DNA from: Cystobacter fuscus DSM 2262
Lineage (GTDB): Bacteria > Myxococcota > Myxococcia > Myxococcales > Myxococcaceae
Direction of reading: 5' to 3'
DNA length: 64,000 nucleotides
NCBI RefSeq assembly: GCF_000335475.2
Contig: NZ_ANAH02000008.1
Location: forward strand, 186,001-250,000
Of this stretch, positions 59,461-64,000 are shown one piece after another. The notes under the pieces were generated by a model. The model saw nothing but the letters and a program-made list of their open reading frames with translations, ran no database searches and was not told the DNA's origin. How positions within the stretch are numbered: position 1 is the stretch's first letter; each line of letters opens with the position of its first letter. The position numbers and the translations under genes are program-made.

Positions 59461-61182
59461 GTGAACACCCCTTCCGATACCATCCCCACTTTCGAACAAC
59501 TGGGCCTGGATGCCCCACTCGTGGAGGCGCTCAGCGCACTCGGCTACGAGGAGCCCACGCCCATCCAGCGCGCCGCCCTGCCCCCGTTGATCGCCGGCAA
59601 GGATCTGCTGGGCATCGCCGCCACGGGAACGGGAAAGACCGCCGCCTTCTCCCTGCCGCTCTTGCAGCGGCTCACCCCGGGCCAGCGCGCGCCCTTCTCC
59701 ACCTCCGCGCTCGTGCTCGTGCCCACGCGCGAGCTGGCCATGCAGGTGGCCGAGGCCATCCACCGCTATGGCCAGAAGATGGGCGTGAGCGTGCTGCCGC
59801 TCTACGGCGGCCAGCCCATCGGCCAGCAGCTGCGCGTGCTCAAGCGCGGCGTGGACGTGGTCGTCGCCACGCCCGGTCGCGCGTTGGATCACCTCAAGCG
59901 CCAGTCGCTCCTGCTCGACTCGCTGCGCACCGTGGTGCTCGACGAGGCCGACGAGATGCTCGACATGGGCTTCGCCGAGGACCTGGAAGCCATCCTCGAG
60001 GCCACCCCCCAGGAGCGGCAGACGGCGCTCTTCTCCGCCACCCTGCCCCCGCGCATCGCCTCCATCGCCGAGCGGCACCTGCACGCGCCCGTGCACGTGA
60101 AGATCGCCAAGGAGAAGCTGCCCGCCGGCACCGGGCCCCGCGTGCGCCAGGTGGCCTACATCGTCCCGCGCCCCTTCAAGGCCGCCACGCTCGGGCGCGT
60201 GCTGGACGTGGAGGCGCCCACCGCCGCCATCGTCTTCTGCCGCACGCGCACCGAGGTGGATGAGCTCACCGTGTCGCTCAACGGCCGGGGCTGGCGCGCC
60301 CAGGCGCTCCACGGCGGCATGGACCAGACCCAGCGCGACCGCGTGCTCAAGCAGTTCAAGAGCCACGCGGTGGAGCTGCTCATCGCCACGGACGTGGCCG
60401 CGCGCGGACTGGACATCGAGAAGCTGTCCCACGTCGTCAACTACGACGTGCCCAACGCCCCCGAGGCGTACGTGCACCGCATCGGCCGCACGGGCCGCGC
60501 CGGACGCGAGGGCGTGGCCATCACCCTCGCCGAGCCCCGCGAGCACCGCCTGCTGCGCAACATCGAGAAGCTCACCGGCCAGAAGATAGAGCTGGCCACC
60601 GTGCCCACCGTGGCCGACCTGCGCGCGCGCCGGCTGGAGCTCGTGCGCGCCTCCCTGCGCGAGGCGCTCGTCGCGGGCGAACTCGACTCCTACCGCTCCG
60701 TCGTGGAGAGCCTCGCCTCCGAGTTCGACCTGGTGGACGTGGCGGCCGCCGCGGTGAAGCTGCTCCACGACGCGCAGGTGGATGGCCAGAGCGAAGAGGA
60801 GGAGGAGATCCCCCTGATGGCCCCGCCGTCGGACAAGGGCCCGCGCGCGCCCCGAGGCCCCCGCTCCGGCGAGCGCCCCGAGCCTGGCTCCCGGCCGGAC
60901 GCGCCCCGCAGCGCCAAGCGCCGCGCGCCGCCCGACGCATCCTTCGACATGGCGCGGCTGTTCATCGGCGTGGGCCGACAGGCCGGCGTGCGGCCCTCGG
61001 ATCTCGTGGGCGCCATCGCGGGCGAGGCGGGCGTGGAAGGCAAGCGCATCGGCGCCATCCAGATTGGTGACAACTACTCGCTCGTCGAGGTCCCCGAATC
61101 CCTCGCGGATCAAGTCGTCGCCGCGTTGCGTCAGACCACGCTGCGCGGCCGCAAGGCGCAGGTGCGCCGCGATCGGGGCTGA
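59461..61182 (+). CDS. DEAD-box RNA helicase with DbpA-type RNA-binding domain
   Basis: 573 aa. Motifs: Q motif (YEEPTPIQRAALP), I ATGTGKT, II VLDEADEMLDMG, III FSATLPP, VI HRIGRTGRAGREG. A low-complexity basic linker (about 445-490) leads to a DbpA/RRM-like RNA-binding domain at the end (FIGVGRQAGVRPSDLVGAI). This architecture is that of DeaD/CsdA-DbpA helicases involved in ribosome assembly and cold adaptation. GTG 59461 is the start; a GGAGG lies about 25 bases upstream, which is far. Confidence 0.88.
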   Translation: MNTPSDTIPTFEQLGLDAPLVEALSALGYEEPTPIQRAALPPLIAGKDLLGIAATGTGKTAAFSLPLLQRLTPGQRAPFSTSALVLVPTRELAMQVAEAIHRYGQKMGVSVLPLYGGQPIGQQLRVLKRGVDVVVATPGRALDHLKRQSLLLDSLRTVVLDEADEMLDMGFAEDLEAILEATPQERQTALFSATLPPRIASIAERHLHAPVHVKIAKEKLPAGTGPRVRQVAYIVPRPFKAATLGRVLDVEAPTAAIVFCRTRTEVDELTVSLNGRGWRAQALHGGMDQTQRDRVLKQFKSHAVELLIATDVAARGLDIEKLSHVVNYDVPNAPEAYVHRIGRTGRAGREGVAITLAEPREHRLLRNIEKLTGQKIELATVPTVADLRARRLELVRASLREALVAGELDSYRSVVESLASEFDLVDVAAAAVKLLHDAQVDGQSEEEEEIPLMAPPSDKGPRAPRGPRSGERPEPGSRPDAPRSAKRRAPPDASFDMARLFIGVGRQAGVRPSDLVGAIAGEAGVEGKRIGAIQIGDNYSLVEVPESLADQVVAALRQTTLRGRKAQVRRDRG

Positions 61183-61271
61183 ACGCTCATCCGCTGAACT
61201 CTCGTCACCTGAGAGAAGCGAGCTCGAGGTGAATCCTCTTGGATCAGGCTGCGAGGATTTGATGGACTGAG

Positions 61272-61290
61272 GGTGTCGAAGTCCGACACC
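61272..61290. promoter_or_regulatory. Palindrome upstream of the ABC importer
   Basis: GGTGTCG, five bases, CGACACC (61272-61278 and 61284-61290) is a perfect 7-bp repeat 75 bp before the binding-protein start. It may be the operator of the sugar-transport operon or the terminator of the helicase gene. Confidence 0.45.
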
Positions 61291-61364
61291 TCGCCTCACA
61301 GTTCCCCCGACCGCCCCGACATGCGCTCCGCGTGTGTCGTGGCGCCTGTTCCCGGAGTCGCCAC

Positions 61365-62687
61365 ATGAAAATATCATTCGCTGCCCGCACCGCTTTCGCG
61401 GGGCTCGGAGTGTTGCTGGGTTCTGGCACTGCCCTGGCCGCCACCACGCTGACGATTGGCACCGTCAACAACGGTGACATGGTCCGCATGCAGGCACTGT
61501 CGAAGACCTATACGGAGCAGCATCCCGACGTGGAGCTGCGCTGGGTGGTGCTCGAGGAGAACACGCTGCGCCAGCGGCTCACCACGGACATCACCACCGG
61601 GGGCGGACAGTTCGACGTCATCACCATCGGGGCGTACGAGGCGCCCATGTGGGGGCGCAAGGACTGGCTCACGCCGCTGGAGAAGTTCTCGCCCACGTAT
61701 GACGTGGACGACCTCATGCCCAACGTGCGCAAGCAGTTGAGCGTGGACGGCAAGCTGCGCGCGCTGCCCTTCTACTCCGAGGGCTCCATCACCTACTACC
61801 GCACGGACTTGTTCGCGGCCAAGGGCCTGAAGATGCCCGAGGAGCCCACCTGGACGGAGATCCGCGGCTTCGCGGAGAAGCTGCACGATCCCTCCAAGAA
61901 CGTGTACGGCATCTGTCTGCGCGGCAAGGCGGGCTGGGGCGAGAACATGGCGCTCGTCACCACCATCGTGAACGCCTACGGCGGCCGCTGGTTCGACGAG
62001 AAGTGGCAGCCCCAGCTCGACTCGCCCGAGTGGAGCCAGGCGGTGAACTTCTACGTGGACCTGCTGAGCAAGTTCGGCCCGCCGGGACCGAGCAGCAACG
62101 GGTTCAACGAGAACCTCACGCTGTTCAACGCGGGCAAGTGCGCCATGTGGGTGGACGCGAGCGTGGCGGGGGCCTTCGTCACCGACAAGACGCAGAGCCA
62201 GGTGCCGGACAAGGTGGGCTTCGTCAAGGCGCCGCGCCAGGTGACCCCCAAGGGCAGCTCCTGGCTGTGGACGTGGGCGCTGGCGGTCCCCAAGAGCTCC
62301 AAGCAGCAGCAGGCCGCGTTCGACTTCATCCAGTGGGCCACGTCCAAGGAGTACGCCAACCTCGTGGCCAAGCGCTATGGCATCTCCGCGATGCCGCCGG
62401 GCACGCGACTGTCCACCTACGCCAACGCCGAGTACATGAAGGCCACGCCCTTCGCGCGCGTCACCCAGGAGGCCATCCAGACGGCCAACCCCGACTCGCC
62501 CACGCTCAAGCCCGTGCCGTACACCGGCGTCCAGTTCGCCACCATCCCCGAGTTCCAGGCCATCGGGACGCAGGTGGGCAAGAGCATCTCCGGCGCCCTC
62601 GCGGGCAGCTCCAAGGTCGACGCGGAGCTGAAGAAACTGAACGAGTCCGTGCAGCGCACGATCAAGCGCGCGGGCTACATCAAGTAG
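61365..62687 (+). CDS. Sugar/polyol ABC transporter substrate-binding protein
   Basis: 440 aa periplasmic binding protein. Signal peptide MKISFAARTAFAGLGVLLG to ALA. The mature part fits the sorbitol/mannitol (SmoE-type) branch: GGGQFDVITIGAYEAPMWG, ALPFYSEGSITYYRTDL and PKGSSWLWTWALAVPKSS. It delivers the polyol or sugar to the permeases that follow. ATG 61365 is preceded by GGAG. Confidence 0.85.
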   Translation: MKISFAARTAFAGLGVLLGSGTALAATTLTIGTVNNGDMVRMQALSKTYTEQHPDVELRWVVLEENTLRQRLTTDITTGGGQFDVITIGAYEAPMWGRKDWLTPLEKFSPTYDVDDLMPNVRKQLSVDGKLRALPFYSEGSITYYRTDLFAAKGLKMPEEPTWTEIRGFAEKLHDPSKNVYGICLRGKAGWGENMALVTTIVNAYGGRWFDEKWQPQLDSPEWSQAVNFYVDLLSKFGPPGPSSNGFNENLTLFNAGKCAMWVDASVAGAFVTDKTQSQVPDKVGFVKAPRQVTPKGSSWLWTWALAVPKSSKQQQAAFDFIQWATSKEYANLVAKRYGISAMPPGTRLSTYANAEYMKATPFARVTQEAIQTANPDSPTLKPVPYTGVQFATIPEFQAIGTQVGKSISGALAGSSKVDAELKKLNESVQRTIKRAGYIK

Positions 62688-62743
62688 TCACACGCGCGCC
62701 GCGCCGCCCCCACCCCCACCGCTGACCCCCTTGGAGTACCTCG

Positions 62744-63625
<882 letters not shown>

Positions 63626-63637
63626 GACTCCCCCACC

Positions 63638-64000
63638 ATGCCCGCCCTGAAACAACGCCGACAGATCGCCGACACGGTGCGCGCCATCTGCTCCTGGCTC
63701 ATCGCCCTGATCATCTTCTTCCCCATCTTCTGGATGGTCATCACCAGCTTCAAGACGGAGCTGGGCGCCTTCTCCATGCCCCCCGAGTTCTTCTTCAAGC
63801 CCACGCTGGAGAACTACCGGGAGATCATGGAGGCCAACGACTACCTGCACTTCGCCTGGAACTCGCTCGTCACCAGCGGTGGCGCCACCCTCGTGGGCAT
63901 GCTGCTGGCGGTGCCCGCGGCGTACTCCTTCGCCTTCCACCCCACCAGGCGCACCCAGGGCATCCTGACGTGGATGCTGTCCACCAAGATGCTGCCCGCG
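63638..64000 (+). CDS. ABC sugar/polyol importer permease 2 (partial)
   Basis: First 121 codons of a MalG/SmoG-type permease; the rest lies beyond the window. One membrane segment is seen near residues 18-38 (LIALIIFFPIFWMVITSF), another near 80-97. The last visible stretch, LTWMLSTKMLPA, is the beginning of the segment typical of mannitol/sorbitol permeases. The ATPase gene probably follows outside the window. Confidence 0.85.
   Translation, partial: MPALKQRRQIADTVRAICSWLIALIIFFPIFWMVITSFKTELGAFSMPPEFFFKPTLENYREIMEANDYLHFAWNSLVTSGGATLVGMLLAVPAAYSFAFHPTRRTQGILTWMLSTKMLPA

Noticed and set aside
61183-61364. Possible tRNA or small RNA in the gap after the helicase gene
   Set aside because: The inverted repeat is short and no cloverleaf arms or CCA end can be built.
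58174-61377. 1067-codon open frame on the minus strand across the kinase and helicase genes
   Set aside because: It runs through two well-supported genes on the other strand and has the Gly/Leu/His/Arg-rich composition of a high-GC shadow.

Overview
The window is high-GC DNA from a fruiting, spore-forming myxobacterium, most likely of the Cystobacter/Archangium/Myxococcus branch. The clearest sign is a complete nine-gene locus on the minus strand (exoI to exoA, 15763-26128) in the same gene order as the exoA-I spore-coat polysaccharide locus of Myxococcus xanthus. Other typical traits are many secreted or lipid-anchored repeat proteins, orphan histidine kinases, an RpoH-like alternative sigma factor, sigma-54-type promoters and polymorphic toxins.

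Layout. 1-10 kb is an accessory surface-protein region: two tandem GH3-family acyl-adenylating enzymes, three copies of a small secreted protein (one cut by the left edge), a kelch-propeller lipoprotein and a lipoprotein with seven CARDB repeats. 10-15.7 kb is a PAAR/Rhs toxin gene, broken by one in-frame TAA, with an immunity candidate just behind it; this cassette lies between two direct repeats of the 3' end of exoI. 15.8-26.1 kb is the exo operon: export lipoprotein, outer-membrane barrel, Wzz-like co-polymerase, BY-kinase, sugar-phosphate transferase, YvcK-like protein, two FemAB/GNAT-type acyltransferases and a DegT-family aminotransferase. A good sigma-54 promoter candidate precedes it.

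26.4-36.7 kb holds a tiny membrane protein, a decayed methyltransferase, an antiporter plus universal stress protein pair, a TetR-controlled ABC-2 export operon, a locus resembling the Sit polymorphic toxins (lipoprotein plus two tandem paralogous small genes), and a VOC-dioxygenase/TetR divergent pair with two identical palindromic operators. 36.8-40.7 kb is a treZ-glycogen debranching operon. 40.8-56.9 kb is mixed housekeeping and signalling: acetyltransferase, nucleotidyltransferase, PfpI, MopE-like lipoprotein, PAS histidine kinase, RpoH-like sigma factor with a consensus sigma-54 promoter, amidase, EVE protein, APC permease, and an ECF sigma/anti-sigma/periplasmic-sensor operon. 57-64 kb holds an SDR enzyme, a membrane histidine kinase with an altered N-box, a DEAD-box helicase and the start of a polyol-type ABC importer that runs off the right edge.

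The strongest candidates for new biology are the Sit-like locus with a doubled putative immunity gene, the repeat-flanked and interrupted Rhs cassette with an unrecognised toxin/immunity pair, and sigma-54 promoters placed before both the spore-coat operon and the RpoH-like sigma factor. No tRNA, rRNA, CRISPR array or insertion sequence was recognised.
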